This document shows, piece by piece, positions 51,928 to 60,775 of a stretch of DNA of 64,000 nucleotides; the first letter of the stretch is position 1, and each line of letters starts with the position of its first letter. A program made the position numbers and the translations under genes. The DNA is taken from NCBI GenBank assembly GCA_031553395.1, contig JAVBLR010000004.1, positions 58,217-122,216 of the forward strand, written 5' to 3'. This DNA comes from WRGA01 sp031553395. Lineage in GTDB: Bacteria > Bacteroidota > Bacteroidia > Bacteroidales > WRGA01. The notes beneath the pieces were generated by a model that saw only the letters and a program-made list of their open reading frames with translations, did no database searches and had not been told where the DNA came from.

Positions 51928-52435
51928 CTTCTTCTTCTTCTTCTTCTTTCATAATCAATGAAAGAATATCTGCTTTTATTGCATTTACCAAATCCTGAGG
52001 AGAGATCTGTATTTGCAGTCCCCGCATTCCTGCACTGACATAAATATATTCAAAATCTAAACAAGTATTATGGATAAATGCTGGGAAATTTTTTTTCATG
52101 CCAATCGGAGAACAAGCTCCACGGATATAGCCTGTTACAGGTAAAAGATCCTTCATTGGAATCATTTCACAGTTTTTATTTCCAGAGGCTTTTGCAGCTT
52201 TTTTCAAATCCAGTTCTTCAGCTCCGGGAATAATACAAACAAAATAACCGGTTTTGTCTCCTTTTACGACAAGTGTTTTAAAAACTTGTTCGATAGATTC
52301 ATTCAATTGCTCGGCAACATGAATGGCGCTCAGATCTGATTCATCTACTTCATACGGAATCAATTCATATTTTATTTTAGCTTTGTCAAGTAAGCGAGCG
52401 GCATTCGTTTTGGTTATTTTCATGTTCGTTTTCAT
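51920..52435 (-). CDS. ybaK: YbaK/EbsC-family aminoacyl-tRNA deacylase
   Basis: The 171-residue protein matches Cys-tRNA(Pro) deacylases, which clear mischarged tRNAs. It has KTNAARLLDKAKIKYELI, then Val-Phe-Lys-Thr-Leu-Val-Val-Lys-Gly with the key lysine, the Gly-Tyr-Ile-Arg-Gly-Ala-Cys-Ser-Pro-Ile-Gly loop and a final Ser-Pro-Gln-Asp-Leu. It ends in seven glutamates encoded by a GAA/TTC microsatellite, an unusual tail. An alternative ATG lies 4 codons in (52423). It follows the upstream gene by 1 bp. Confidence 0.88.
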   Translation of the reverse strand: MKTNMKITKTNAARLLDKAKIKYELIPYEVDESDLSAIHVAEQLNESIEQVFKTLVVKGDKTGYFVCIIPGAEELDLKKAAKASGNKNCEMIPMKDLLPVTGYIRGACSPIGMKKNFPAFIHNTCLDFEYIYVSAGMRGLQIQISPQDLVNAIKADILSLIMKEEEEEEEK

Positions 52436-52436
52436 T

Positions 52437-53243
52437 TTATTTTGATAGAGCTATTTTGCTTAAAATCAATAAGTCCCTGTCAATGGAATCTATTTTATAA
52501 ATAGCATTCAACTCTTTCAATGCAGAATGGAATGCCAAATTCCCGTTTTCATATTTATATGTTCCAACTACCTTCGTAGTATCGGGTGGACGATTGAATT
52601 TTCCAATGCCATAATAACGATACATAACATATTTAGAAGCCATAAAATGACCGGTATCATCCAATGTAACCTCGTATTTCCGTTTTATAATACTATCAGG
52701 CAATGTTGGGTTTTTAAACTTCTTGTAATAATCATCGCAATGGCTCATATATTCATAATAAAAATCTTGTTTATCTCGTGCTTGCGGGTTAAAATTTGCA
52801 TTAATACAATAAAGTGTATCCAAATATTTATTTGCCGAGAAACTCCAATGATTTTGTACCATTTTATCAACATCAAATACTTCATTCTTTTTTCGAAGAA
52901 AAATAGTGTCCATATTCCAATGAGCACCCTTTCCTGCTCCACCGCCAAAAGTAGAATGCGCAGATATGGAAGTCCCGATATATCCATCTTTTTCTACAGG
53001 TTCGTAAACGTGTAACGGAGGTGCTTCCATTGCAAATAATTCCGTCAATAAGAACTGATTGTAACGCAGTTCCTTCAAGTAGTAATATCCTGTCGAATCT
53101 GTTATTGTTTCCCCGACAATGCAGCCTTCTATTGCTTGATTATTATAATCAACAACAAAACCATCCATTGCAGGACGCCTAAGCCGCGATATGCACGAGG
53201 CAAAAAATAAAAGAAATATCAAAAACGGAATTATTTTCCTCAT
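52437..53243 (-). CDS. Lipoprotein of unknown function
   Basis: The 268-residue protein has a signal peptide with lipobox (Phe-Ala-Ser-Cys). A short beta-sandwich-like stretch follows (MDGFVVDYNNQAIEGCIVGE through Asp-Ser-Thr-Gly-Tyr-Tyr-Tyr-Leu) that resembles carboxypeptidase regulatory-like folds. The rest is Tyr/Asp/Lys-rich and unrecognised. It lies in a minus-strand unit between a second exported protein (17 bp upstream) and ybaK (1 bp downstream). Confidence 0.65.
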   Translation of the reverse strand: MRKIIPFLIFLLFFASCISRLRRPAMDGFVVDYNNQAIEGCIVGETITDSTGYYYLKELRYNQFLLTELFAMEAPPLHVYEPVEKDGYIGTSISAHSTFGGGAGKGAHWNMDTIFLRKKNEVFDVDKMVQNHWSFSANKYLDTLYCINANFNPQARDKQDFYYEYMSHCDDYYKKFKNPTLPDSIIKRKYEVTLDDTGHFMASKYVMYRYYGIGKFNRPPDTTKVVGTYKYENGNLAFHSALKELNAIYKIDSIDRDLLILSKIALSK

Positions 53244-53260
53244 AACGAGCTACTTTTACA

Positions 53261-54028
53261 TTATCGTATAATCTTTGCATCTTGCTTTAAAACCTCTTTT
53301 TCTCCTTTATAAACTATCAATGATGCCGGAGGTGTATCAGCCGTACCGATAACATTGATAATACATTCATAAACATAAATCCCATTCTTAAATTTGTAAG
53401 AATGATTTCCGCCACTACCATCAAATGTAACTTTTCCTTTATATAAAATTAAATCGGGTTTTTCATTCATTTCTTTGTTTATCGGCCATGAAGCATAGCG
53501 ATAACTGCCATCATTCATTTCATCTATTCGTATCTTAAATTTCGAAGTTTTCAGAATAAGAACCGGATTTTTAAAATCATTTATGGCAGAATACAACTTA
53601 TTTTTGTCTTTTTCGATTAATTCTTTCTTTTTTCGTTTTTCAAGCTCCGATCGATAATTTACAGCTATCAATGAACCATCATAATCAAGCCATATATCTC
53701 CATCGAAAAGCATAATTCCCCTCCATCCCACAGCAGACCAATCTGTAGCAGGATTCGAATCAGTTATCATTTTCTTGAGTTTATCATCAAAAACTTCATT
53801 ATATCTGTCTATGAATTCTTGCTTGTTTCCTATAGTTGGAATAGGGTATTCTCTTTTAAAAGGATACGCCGTTCTATTGGCAAGTTCTTCTATGTCGTTT
53901 GTTTTTATATAGTTGATAAAATCAGATACAACTTTCTTATCTTCGACTTTAGTTAATTGCGAGAAACTGTATGTACAATTCAATAGTAATAATACTGTAA
54001 ATCCGAATCGAATAATATTTTCTATCAT
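53261..54028 (-). CDS. Exported protein of unknown function
   Basis: The 255-residue protein begins with a signal peptide (about 1-24, ending Ser-Phe-Ser-Gln). Its first half has an NTF2/SnoaL-like feel (VVSDFINYIKTNDIEELANR, then a Phe-Ile-Asp-Arg-Tyr-Asn-Glu-Val-Phe segment and IMLFDGDIWLDYDGSLIAVN). I would not name it on this basis. It is first in the minus-strand unit, with a promoter box at 54052-54059. Confidence 0.62.
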   Translation of the reverse strand: MIENIIRFGFTVLLLLNCTYSFSQLTKVEDKKVVSDFINYIKTNDIEELANRTAYPFKREYPIPTIGNKQEFIDRYNEVFDDKLKKMITDSNPATDWSAVGWRGIMLFDGDIWLDYDGSLIAVNYRSELEKRKKKELIEKDKNKLYSAINDFKNPVLILKTSKFKIRIDEMNDGSYRYASWPINKEMNEKPDLILYKGKVTFDGSGGNHSYKFKNGIYVYECIINVIGTADTPPASLIVYKGEKEVLKQDAKIIR

Positions 54029-54051
54029 AAAATAAGATTAAATACGAGTTG

Positions 54052-54059
54052 CAAAAATA
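54052..54059 (-). promoter_or_regulatory. -7 box of the minus-strand exported-protein unit
   Basis: Reads TATTTTTG on the minus strand, 24 bp before the ATG at 54028. It is divergent from the cls promoter. Confidence 0.5.
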
Positions 54060-54101
54060 GCAAATAACGAGTAACACAACACTTTCTGTTAATGCAACTA
54101 T

Positions 54102-54132
54102 TTTGCTAATTTCAAATATTCTTGTAATTTTG
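54102..54132 (+). promoter_or_regulatory. Promoter of cls
   Basis: TTTG (54102-54105) and TAATTTTG (54125-54132) are 19 bp apart, a complete -33/-7 pair 16 bp before the ATG. Confidence 0.75.
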
Positions 54133-54147
54133 TGTTAAATCAGGTAT

Positions 54148-55611
54148 ATGATTCTTAATATACAAAATATGTACTCCCTCATTTTAGATATAAGTGCACA
54201 GTATACATTGAAAATTGTATGGGAAGTATTGTATGTAATTACAATATTGGGAGCCATTATTATAGTTATATCAGCAAATAGGAATCCGGTAAAGACTATT
54301 GCATGGATTCTTGTCCTTATTTTCCTGCCTGTCGTAGGTTTGATCTTTTACTTTTTCTTTGGTCAGGATATTCGCCGGAGATATTTGCCGAGAAAAGATA
54401 TAAAAAAATTACGGGAATTAAAATTAGGACAAAGCTTATCCAAAGAGTCATCAGATATAAAACCTGAATACGAACGACTTGTAAAGCTATATGATAAGAA
54501 TCTATATCCCTTATTCGGTCAGAATTCATTGAAAATTTATACTTCCGGAAAAGAAAAATTTGAAGAACTTTTAAGGGATTTGAATAACGCCCAAGACCAT
54601 ATTCATCTGGAATATTATATTTTTTCTGATGATGAAATCGGGAAAACAATTCAGAAAATACTGATAAACAAAGCTAAGGAAGGTATTGAAGTAAGGGTAA
54701 TTTATGATGACGTAGGCAGTTGGACTACAAAGAATAGTTTCTTCAAAGAAATGGAAAATGCCGGTGTTCAGGTTTATAGCTTCTTGAAAGTGCGTTTTCC
54801 CAGCTTTACAAGCAAAATAAACTATCGAAATCACCGCAAAATTATTGTAATTGATGGATGCATCGGTTATATGGGTGGAATGAATATTGCACAACGATAT
54901 GTTTCGGGTACTTCATGGGGAGGCGATTGGGAAGATATGCATGCCAAAATAGAAGGAGGTTCGGTTCTTGGATTACAGACTATATTTTTGATTGATTGGT
55001 CGTTATATGAAGGAAGTTTTCTAAACGATCAAAAATATTTTCCCGAACCAAAACACCCCGGAAATGTTAAAATACAAATGGTTGCAGGAGGGCCAACCAG
55101 TCAGCGAAAAGAAATACTACAAGGTTTTTTGAAAGCAATTACTACTGCCCGTAATTATGTATACATACAAACACCTTATTTTCTTCCAACCGAAACATTA
55201 GTTATGGCATTGCAAATAGCTGCAGTAAGCGGTGTTGATGTACGATTAATGATTCCCGAAAAAACTGATTCATCAGCAACCCGTGCTGCAACTCATTCCT
55301 TTATTAGGGAAGTATTAAGAATAGGAGTAAAAGTATATTTTTATCAATCAGGATTCCTTCATTCAAAAATGATGGTGATAGATGATTATTTTTCAACGAT
55401 AGGTTCTACGAATATGGATTTCAGGAGTTTCGACCAAAATTTTGAAATAAATGCTTTTATTTATGACGAACAAATCGCCGAAAATCTAAAAAGTAAATTT
55501 TTGGAAGATATAAAACATTCATCTCGCATAACATTGAATAATTGGGAAAAGCGTCCACGCATGCAAAAGTTTTTCGAATCTGTGGTAAGGTTATTCAGTC
55601 CGTTATTGTAA
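54148..55611 (+). CDS. cls: Cardiolipin synthase
   Basis: The 487-residue membrane phospholipase-D-family enzyme joins two phosphatidylglycerols into cardiolipin. Two N-terminal membrane helices (about 22-42 and 50-71) precede two HKD motifs: His229-Lys231-Asp236 in NHRKIIVIDG and His405-Lys407-Asp412 in HSKMMVIDDYFSTIGSTN. Length and layout are those of ClsA-type enzymes. A later ATG (codon 8) would also keep both helices. Confidence 0.95.
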   Translation: MILNIQNMYSLILDISAQYTLKIVWEVLYVITILGAIIIVISANRNPVKTIAWILVLIFLPVVGLIFYFFFGQDIRRRYLPRKDIKKLRELKLGQSLSKESSDIKPEYERLVKLYDKNLYPLFGQNSLKIYTSGKEKFEELLRDLNNAQDHIHLEYYIFSDDEIGKTIQKILINKAKEGIEVRVIYDDVGSWTTKNSFFKEMENAGVQVYSFLKVRFPSFTSKINYRNHRKIIVIDGCIGYMGGMNIAQRYVSGTSWGGDWEDMHAKIEGGSVLGLQTIFLIDWSLYEGSFLNDQKYFPEPKHPGNVKIQMVAGGPTSQRKEILQGFLKAITTARNYVYIQTPYFLPTETLVMALQIAAVSGVDVRLMIPEKTDSSATRAATHSFIREVLRIGVKVYFYQSGFLHSKMMVIDDYFSTIGSTNMDFRSFDQNFEINAFIYDEQIAENLKSKFLEDIKHSSRITLNNWEKRPRMQKFFESVVRLFSPLL

Positions 55612-55626
55612 ATGTTTTTTGGCAAA

Positions 55627-55683
55627 GGGCTAATGGCGAAAGGCGAAGGAATGTCTATATATGTCTCTCTTTGTCATTAGCCC
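55627..55683. other. Hairpin between convergent cls and rnz
   Basis: GGGCTAATG (55627-55635) pairs perfectly with CATTAGCCC (55675-55683) over a 39-nt loop. It lies between two convergent genes and may end both transcripts, though no clear T run follows on either side. Confidence 0.5.
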
Positions 55684-55693
55684 AAAATAGGCA

Positions 55694-56599
55694 TTAGATA
55701 GTTATCTTCATTCCTTCATTCGCAGCTTCGGTATTCGAAAAAACACTCTGCGCTTCTTTTAATAATGGAGTAATGTCATTGTAACGTGCCGAATAATGTC
55801 CAATTAATAATTTCTTTACAGATGCTTTTTTTGCAATTTCAGCAGCTTGTATTGCAGATGAATGCGAGGTTTCTTTTGCACGTGCCAAATCTTCCTGCAT
55901 AAAAGTTGATTCGTGGAAAAGTAAGTCCACGCCTTCGATTATCGGGATTATTTTTTCGGTATAAGCTGTATCAGAACAATAGGCATATCTTTTTGGTTCT
56001 TCAGAAGGTAGTGTTAAACGATTATTTGGAATAATATCTCCTTCGGATGTTACAAAATCTGCACCTTCTTTTATTTTCACAATGTCTTTAACTGGAACTT
56101 GATAAAAATCTATCATTTCACGGATAATATGAGCCGATTTCTTTTTTTCTTCGAATAAGAAACCGCAAGTTGGAGCACTATGTTTCAAAGGTATAGTAAA
56201 AACCGTCATTGAACGATCTTCGTAAATCAGTTCATTTTTAAAAGGAGAAATCGGATTTACCCGTACCTGATAAGAGATATCTTTGCAGAAATAATTCAGC
56301 ATCGGACGTAAAACCATTTCCAAGTCGCCATACGCATGAATAACCAATTCGCCTGTTCTTCCCAGCATCGATAATGTTGAAATCAATCCGAATAAACCAA
56401 AACAATGATCTCCATGCAAATGTGAGATAAAGATATGCTGCAAGCGACTGAATTTCAACCCCATTCTTCGAAATTGTTGTTGAGCGCCTTCTCCGGCATC
56501 AATCAAAAACAATTTGTCCCGCACATTCAATACTTGTGATGTCGGATAATGCCGTGTTGTCGGAAGCGCCGAACCACAACCTAATATATTTAGTTCCAT
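55694..56599 (-). CDS. rnz: Ribonuclease Z
   Basis: The 301-residue beta-lactamase-fold nuclease matures tRNA 3' ends. It has the N-terminal LNILGCGSALPT, the metal motif His60-Leu-His62-Gly-Asp64-His65, a later Tyr-Cys-Ser-Asp-Thr metal Asp, Phe-His-Glu-Ser-Thr and Leu-Ile-Gly-His-Tyr-Ser-Ala-Arg-Tyr. It is full length. The 255-bp gap upstream, towards murF-alr, is filled by a large inverted repeat. Confidence 0.95.
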   Translation of the reverse strand: MELNILGCGSALPTTRHYPTSQVLNVRDKLFLIDAGEGAQQQFRRMGLKFSRLQHIFISHLHGDHCFGLFGLISTLSMLGRTGELVIHAYGDLEMVLRPMLNYFCKDISYQVRVNPISPFKNELIYEDRSMTVFTIPLKHSAPTCGFLFEEKKKSAHIIREMIDFYQVPVKDIVKIKEGADFVTSEGDIIPNNRLTLPSEEPKRYAYCSDTAYTEKIIPIIEGVDLLFHESTFMQEDLARAKETSHSSAIQAAEIAKKASVKKLLIGHYSARYNDITPLLKEAQSVFSNTEAANEGMKITI

Positions 56600-56660
56600 T
56601 TATTTACTTTATTTTTTACTTATTATTTCACAGAGATTGACTTTGTCAATCCATTTGGTT

Positions 56661-56848
56661 TCGCACAGATTTGGCTCTGCCGATTTTCAATTCACAAATT
56701 ATCACAGATTTAAAAATTATATTATCCAATACATCTGAGAAATAAATAGTTAAATATAAGGGATATAATGTTAACTTTGATATAACCTTTAAAATAAAAA
56801 TCTGTGATAATTTGTGAATTGAAAATCGGCAGAGCCAAATCTGTGCGA
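56661..56848. repeat. 51-bp perfect inverted repeat element
   Basis: Arms 56661-56711 and 56798-56848 are exact reverse complements, with an 86-bp AT-rich centre. The right arm ends 6 bp from the murF-alr stop, and the left lies about 60 bp from the rnz start. It could be a MITE-like non-coding element or a long hairpin in the mRNA. A TAACTTTG box (56772-56779, plus strand) lies in the centre. Confidence 0.9.
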
Positions 56849-56854
56849 GGTAAT

Positions 56855-59365
56855 TTATTCTGCATAATAAACCCGTTTCACTCTATCGGATACGGAAGTA
56901 ATTATTTCATACGGAATCGTTTGTAATTTTTCGGCCAATACGGTAACCGGTTGTTCTTCTCCGAAAATAACCACCATATCTCCTTCTTTACAAATAACAT
57001 CCGTTACATCAATCATTGTCAAATCCATGCAAATATTGCCAATAGTCGGAGCAAATTTACCATTAACCAATACCTGCAAATTTCCATTTCCTAATTTTCG
57101 GTCCAATCCATCAGCATAACCAATAGGAATGGTTGCTACACGCGACGGACGGGTTATCACTCCTTTACGTCCGTAACCAACTGTTTCTCCTGCCGGAACT
57201 TCCCGTGTTTGTAAAATAGTTGTTTTAAGCGTTGTAACATTTTTTAATCCTCCTGATTGATTTACCCCATAAAGCCCTAATCCTAAACGAACCATATCCA
57301 TTTGTGATTCAGGAAAATGAATAATTCCCTCTGAATTTAAAATATGTTTTAATGTATGGTATTTTAAAATGGCATCCATTTTTTTTGTACAATTCTCAAA
57401 TAATTGGATTTGTTCGTGTGTGAAGCCATCTAATCTTTGTTCATCGCTTCCTGCCAAATGCGAGAAAATGGAACGTACAACTAAATTATTTTGTTTGCAT
57501 AATAAATTTGCAATTTGTTCTACTTCAGATGGTGAAAATCCCAACCGATGCATTCCCGTATCAATTTTTATATGAATCGGATAATTGGTAATTCCTGCTT
57601 TATCGGCCGTTTTAGCAAATGCTTCCAGCAAACGAAAACTATAAATCTCGGGCTCAAGGTGATTATCAAAAATAGTTTGAAAAGCATTCATTTCGGGATT
57701 CATCACAATAACAGGAATTGTTAATCCCGCTTTACGCAAGGCGGCACCTTCGTCGGCAACAGCAACAGCTAAATAATCACACTGATGGTCTTGCAATGTT
57801 TTGGCGACTTCATACGAGCCAGCTCCATAAGCGAATGCCTTTACCATGCAAATCATTTTGGTGGATGGCTTTAGCTTCGAACGGTAAAAGTTGAAGTTAT
57901 GCACCACTGCATCCAAATTTACTTCTAAAATGGTTTCATGTACTTTCAATTCCAATGCTTCGGATATTTCCTCGAAATGAAATTGGCGCGAACCTTTAAT
58001 CAATATAATCTCATTGCGTAAATTATGGATACTTTCCGATTGCAAAAAATCAGCAGTTGTTGGATAAAATTCCTTTTCGATAGATTGAAAGACATTCTCA
58101 TTTTCAATCAAATACTTTCCAATACCGATTAATTTGTCAATTTTCCGTTGAACAATCAAGGATGCGACATTTGTATATAATTCGCTGTAAGGAATTCCAC
58201 TTTGCAGAATATCAGATAATATTAATGTGTGTTTCAAACTTTTATCAGAATCTCGCCGCCATTGAAAGTCAAGTGCAATATCCAACGAATGAATATCTGA
58301 ATTATAACTATCATTGATGATTAAGCAATTATTTTTCCCATCTTTTACCTCAAGTCGCATTGCAACAGGCTCCAAACATGCCATTCTTGCAGAAATAACC
58401 TCAGGCGAAATATCCAAATGCAACATGATAGCCAAACAATGAATGGCATTCTCAATCGAAGCATCATCATCAAAAGGAATAGAAAAAGAGTTTGTTTGTT
58501 GTTTGTAAGTATATGTAATACAAGTTGTAAAATCCGAATTTTTGATAATATTTTTGATAAATAAATCCGAATTTTTATCATCTTTTCCCCATCCTAATTG
58601 TTGCGCGGGAAAAGCCAGTTCTTTAACAGTTTCTTGAATTAATTTATCATCCTGATTATAAACTAATAATTTACAATTCGTTGCCAATTTCAATTTTTCA
58701 AGGCATTTTTCCTTTAACGAAGAAAAATTTTCTTGATGTGCCTCGCCGATATTCGTCAGAATACAAATATCCGGAAGAATTATTTTCTGCAACTGTTCCA
58801 TTTCTCCGGATTCGGAAATTCCGGCTTCGAATATACCCAATTCGGTTTGTTCATTGAGTTGCCATACCGACAAAGGAACACCAATTTGCGAGTTGTAACT
58901 GCGCGGCGAACGAACAATCTGTTTGTCTTCGTGCAATAATTGATACAACCACTCTTTTACAATCGTTTTGCCATTACTTCCGGTTATACCTATTACCGGC
59001 ATCGAATAATTTTTTCGATGATAAGCTGCCAAATGTTGCAATGCCCGCAACACATTTTCAGCATATAAAAAGTTGGCATCTTGCATTTTTTCAAAAGCAG
59101 GAATTTTTTCACTGACGACAAAATTTAGTACACCTTGATTATAAAGCTGTTCGATGTATTTGTGTCCATCATTTCGATTGGTCTTGATAGCAAAAAACAA
59201 ACTTTTTTCGGGAAAAGCCAACGAACGGCTATCTGTCAATAAAAAATCTATTTGACTGTTTGTCTTAATTTTGGCATCAGCATTTATTATCTGAGCTATA
59301 TGTAAAAGCCCCCTATCCTCCCAAGGGGGAACAAGAACCGGTATTTCGTTATTTGTATAATTCAT
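56855..59365 (-). CDS. Bifunctional MurF ligase / alanine racemase
   Basis: The fusion joins UDP-MurNAc-tripeptide:D-Ala-D-Ala ligase (about 1-465; ATP loop GITGSNGKTIVKEW, Asn-Ile-Gly-Glu-Ala-His) to PLP alanine racemase (about 475-836; PLP lysine in Val-Lys-Ala-Phe-Ala-Tyr-Gly, later GYADGLDRKL). It makes D-Ala and adds D-Ala-D-Ala to the cell wall precursor. The fusion is typical of Bacteroidota. I start it at ATG 59365 (836 residues) rather than 59404. Residues 10-20 (LVPPWEDRGLL) are encoded by a palindromic repeat and do not belong to the MurF fold, which begins at about His-Ile-Ala-Gln-Ile. Confidence 0.92.
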   Translation of the reverse strand: MNYTNNEIPVLVPPWEDRGLLHIAQIINADAKIKTNSQIDFLLTDSRSLAFPEKSLFFAIKTNRNDGHKYIEQLYNQGVLNFVVSEKIPAFEKMQDANFLYAENVLRALQHLAAYHRKNYSMPVIGITGSNGKTIVKEWLYQLLHEDKQIVRSPRSYNSQIGVPLSVWQLNEQTELGIFEAGISESGEMEQLQKIILPDICILTNIGEAHQENFSSLKEKCLEKLKLATNCKLLVYNQDDKLIQETVKELAFPAQQLGWGKDDKNSDLFIKNIIKNSDFTTCITYTYKQQTNSFSIPFDDDASIENAIHCLAIMLHLDISPEVISARMACLEPVAMRLEVKDGKNNCLIINDSYNSDIHSLDIALDFQWRRDSDKSLKHTLILSDILQSGIPYSELYTNVASLIVQRKIDKLIGIGKYLIENENVFQSIEKEFYPTTADFLQSESIHNLRNEIILIKGSRQFHFEEISEALELKVHETILEVNLDAVVHNFNFYRSKLKPSTKMICMVKAFAYGAGSYEVAKTLQDHQCDYLAVAVADEGAALRKAGLTIPVIVMNPEMNAFQTIFDNHLEPEIYSFRLLEAFAKTADKAGITNYPIHIKIDTGMHRLGFSPSEVEQIANLLCKQNNLVVRSIFSHLAGSDEQRLDGFTHEQIQLFENCTKKMDAILKYHTLKHILNSEGIIHFPESQMDMVRLGLGLYGVNQSGGLKNVTTLKTTILQTREVPAGETVGYGRKGVITRPSRVATIPIGYADGLDRKLGNGNLQVLVNGKFAPTIGNICMDLTMIDVTDVICKEGDMVVIFGEEQPVTVLAEKLQTIPYEIITSVSDRVKRVYYAE
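59306..59330. repeat. Palindromic repeat inside the murF-alr 5' end
   Basis: AAGCCCCCTATCCTCCCAAG plus GGGGA forms a CCCCC/GGGGG hairpin of the kind normally found between genes. Here it is in frame and read as Val-Pro-Pro-Trp-Glu-Asp-Arg-Gly-Leu-Leu. Confidence 0.7.
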
Positions 59366-59552
59366 TGTAAATATAAATAAGTCTCTCTCCCTGTCCTTTC
59401 CCATAGAGAGGAAGCTTAGAGAAGTGAAATGTTTAAAATTTTGGGTTGTTATTTTTAATTCATAAAATTCGTTTCACGCAATTTGTAGCAATTAATTGCA
59501 ATTGAAAAAAATGAGTAATGCTAAGTGCATTATCAAATGCTACTCTGCAGCT

Positions 59553-59571
59553 CCCTCTCTTTGGGAGAGGG
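59553..59571. repeat. CCCTCTC/GAGAGGG palindrome, possible terminator of the lipoprotein gene
   Basis: A 7-bp GC-rich stem lies 15 bp beyond the stop of the minus-strand lipoprotein gene. A related CCTCTCC palindrome lies at 496-674. The remaining 59405-59585 sequence holds a degenerate TCTCTCCC/GAGAGG pair (about 59384-59412) and no gene. Confidence 0.55.
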
Positions 59572-59585
59572 CGGGGGAGAGGCTT

Positions 59586-60629
59586 TTAATCTCCACTTTT
59601 TCCATCGAAAATGATATCATTCATTGAGATTTCGTATTCATCTTCCGGCTTATCTCCATAACTGATTTTCAACGAATCTTCACTTACAAAGTTGATTTTC
59701 TTATCGCAAAAGCCATTGCAACTTTCTATCAATAAAGGAAAATACATGCTTCTTGCCTTGTCGTATCCAACAATATTTCCATACATATAATTTACCAAAA
59801 TATACCTATCGGTTTCAATTGAATCATTGACACCGGAATTAAACCGAAATAAATTTGTTTTGTAATAAGTTGATTTTATGGGAGTTTTTATATCTGAGTG
59901 TCCATTGGCATAAAAAGTTTCTTCATGGTTCTCTTTACGCCATTTGGTTTCGTAATTCATATAATAATACGGGTCTTCATCTTTTGGCCCTTTTTGATAA
60001 ATCCATTTGCTTTCTTTTGATAACTCCTTTAACTTTTTCAATATCAATGGATTTTTATTCGATTTTGGCTCATCGTTGAAATCACCATCAATACAATCTT
60101 CACATTTAAAAGTATCATATCCGGAATATCCAAGGGTATGGACAGACAAATCTATCATATTTATCAGACAAAAACTTACATTTCGTTCCCTAATTGCAGT
60201 TCCCATGTAATTTTGCTGATAAGAAAAATACAGGAATGGAACATCATTCATATCTACATTTTTGAACGATAAACTGTCAATCGCTAAATACGACCATTCA
60301 CCTTCCGAAATCAAAACAGTTTTAAGCGTATCCAATCCATTAACCGATAATCTGCATTTACTTACATACATCTGATTTAGCGTGTCGGAAAAGAAATAGG
60401 TGCGCTTATTTTCGGGAAGAACATACAGGCAAATAAAGGTCGAATCGCTTTGTTTTTCACTACAATAGAAGCAATTATTCCGCATATAAATTTCTGTATT
60501 ATTATCCCAATAAAACGTTGAGTCAATAGGTTTTCCTTTTACTTCGATAACTTCTCTTTTATTGTCGTTGCAGGAAAAAGAAAAAAGCAATGCAATTATT
60601 GATATAAGAAATACAATTTTTTTTCTCAT
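59586..60629 (-). CDS. Lipoprotein of unknown function
   Basis: The 347-residue protein starts at the ATG at 60629, which places a signal peptide and lipobox (Phe-Ser-Phe-Ser-Cys) correctly; an earlier in-frame start at 60665 would bury it. Several cysteine pairs follow (Asn-Cys-Phe-Tyr-Cys-Ser, Phe-Lys-Cys-Glu-Asp-Cys, Ser-Cys-Asn-Gly-Phe-Cys), suggesting disulphides in the periplasm. The body is Tyr/Asp/Ser-rich and beta-type. I do not recognise the family. Confidence 0.65.
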   Translation of the reverse strand: MRKKIVFLISIIALLFSFSCNDNKREVIEVKGKPIDSTFYWDNNTEIYMRNNCFYCSEKQSDSTFICLYVLPENKRTYFFSDTLNQMYVSKCRLSVNGLDTLKTVLISEGEWSYLAIDSLSFKNVDMNDVPFLYFSYQQNYMGTAIRERNVSFCLINMIDLSVHTLGYSGYDTFKCEDCIDGDFNDEPKSNKNPLILKKLKELSKESKWIYQKGPKDEDPYYYMNYETKWRKENHEETFYANGHSDIKTPIKSTYYKTNLFRFNSGVNDSIETDRYILVNYMYGNIVGYDKARSMYFPLLIESCNGFCDKKINFVSEDSLKISYGDKPEDEYEISMNDIIFDGKSGD

Positions 60630-60653
60630 TTCGAATCTGATTTTTTGTTCTTG

Positions 60654-60661
60654 CAAAATTA
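60654..60661 (-). promoter_or_regulatory. -7 box of the lipoprotein gene
   Basis: Reads TAATTTTG on the minus strand, 25 bp before the ATG at 60629. It supports that start and rules out the one at 60665. Confidence 0.6.
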
Positions 60662-60710
60662 ACATATCCTTGTCAAATGAGATTACTTTATGGTATTTTA
60701 TTATAATGTA

Positions 60711-60742
60711 AAAACGCAGGAATTTTTTAACTCCTGCGTTTT
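60711..60742 (-). terminator. Terminator of the DUF2089-membrane protein unit
   Basis: AAAACGCAGGA pairs perfectly with TCCTGCGTTTT (11 bp) around a 10-nt loop, with a T tail on the minus strand, 34 bp past the membrane gene stop. Confidence 0.85.
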
Positions 60743-60775
60743 CTTATTCTTTAAATAGTAATATAGATAGATTGA

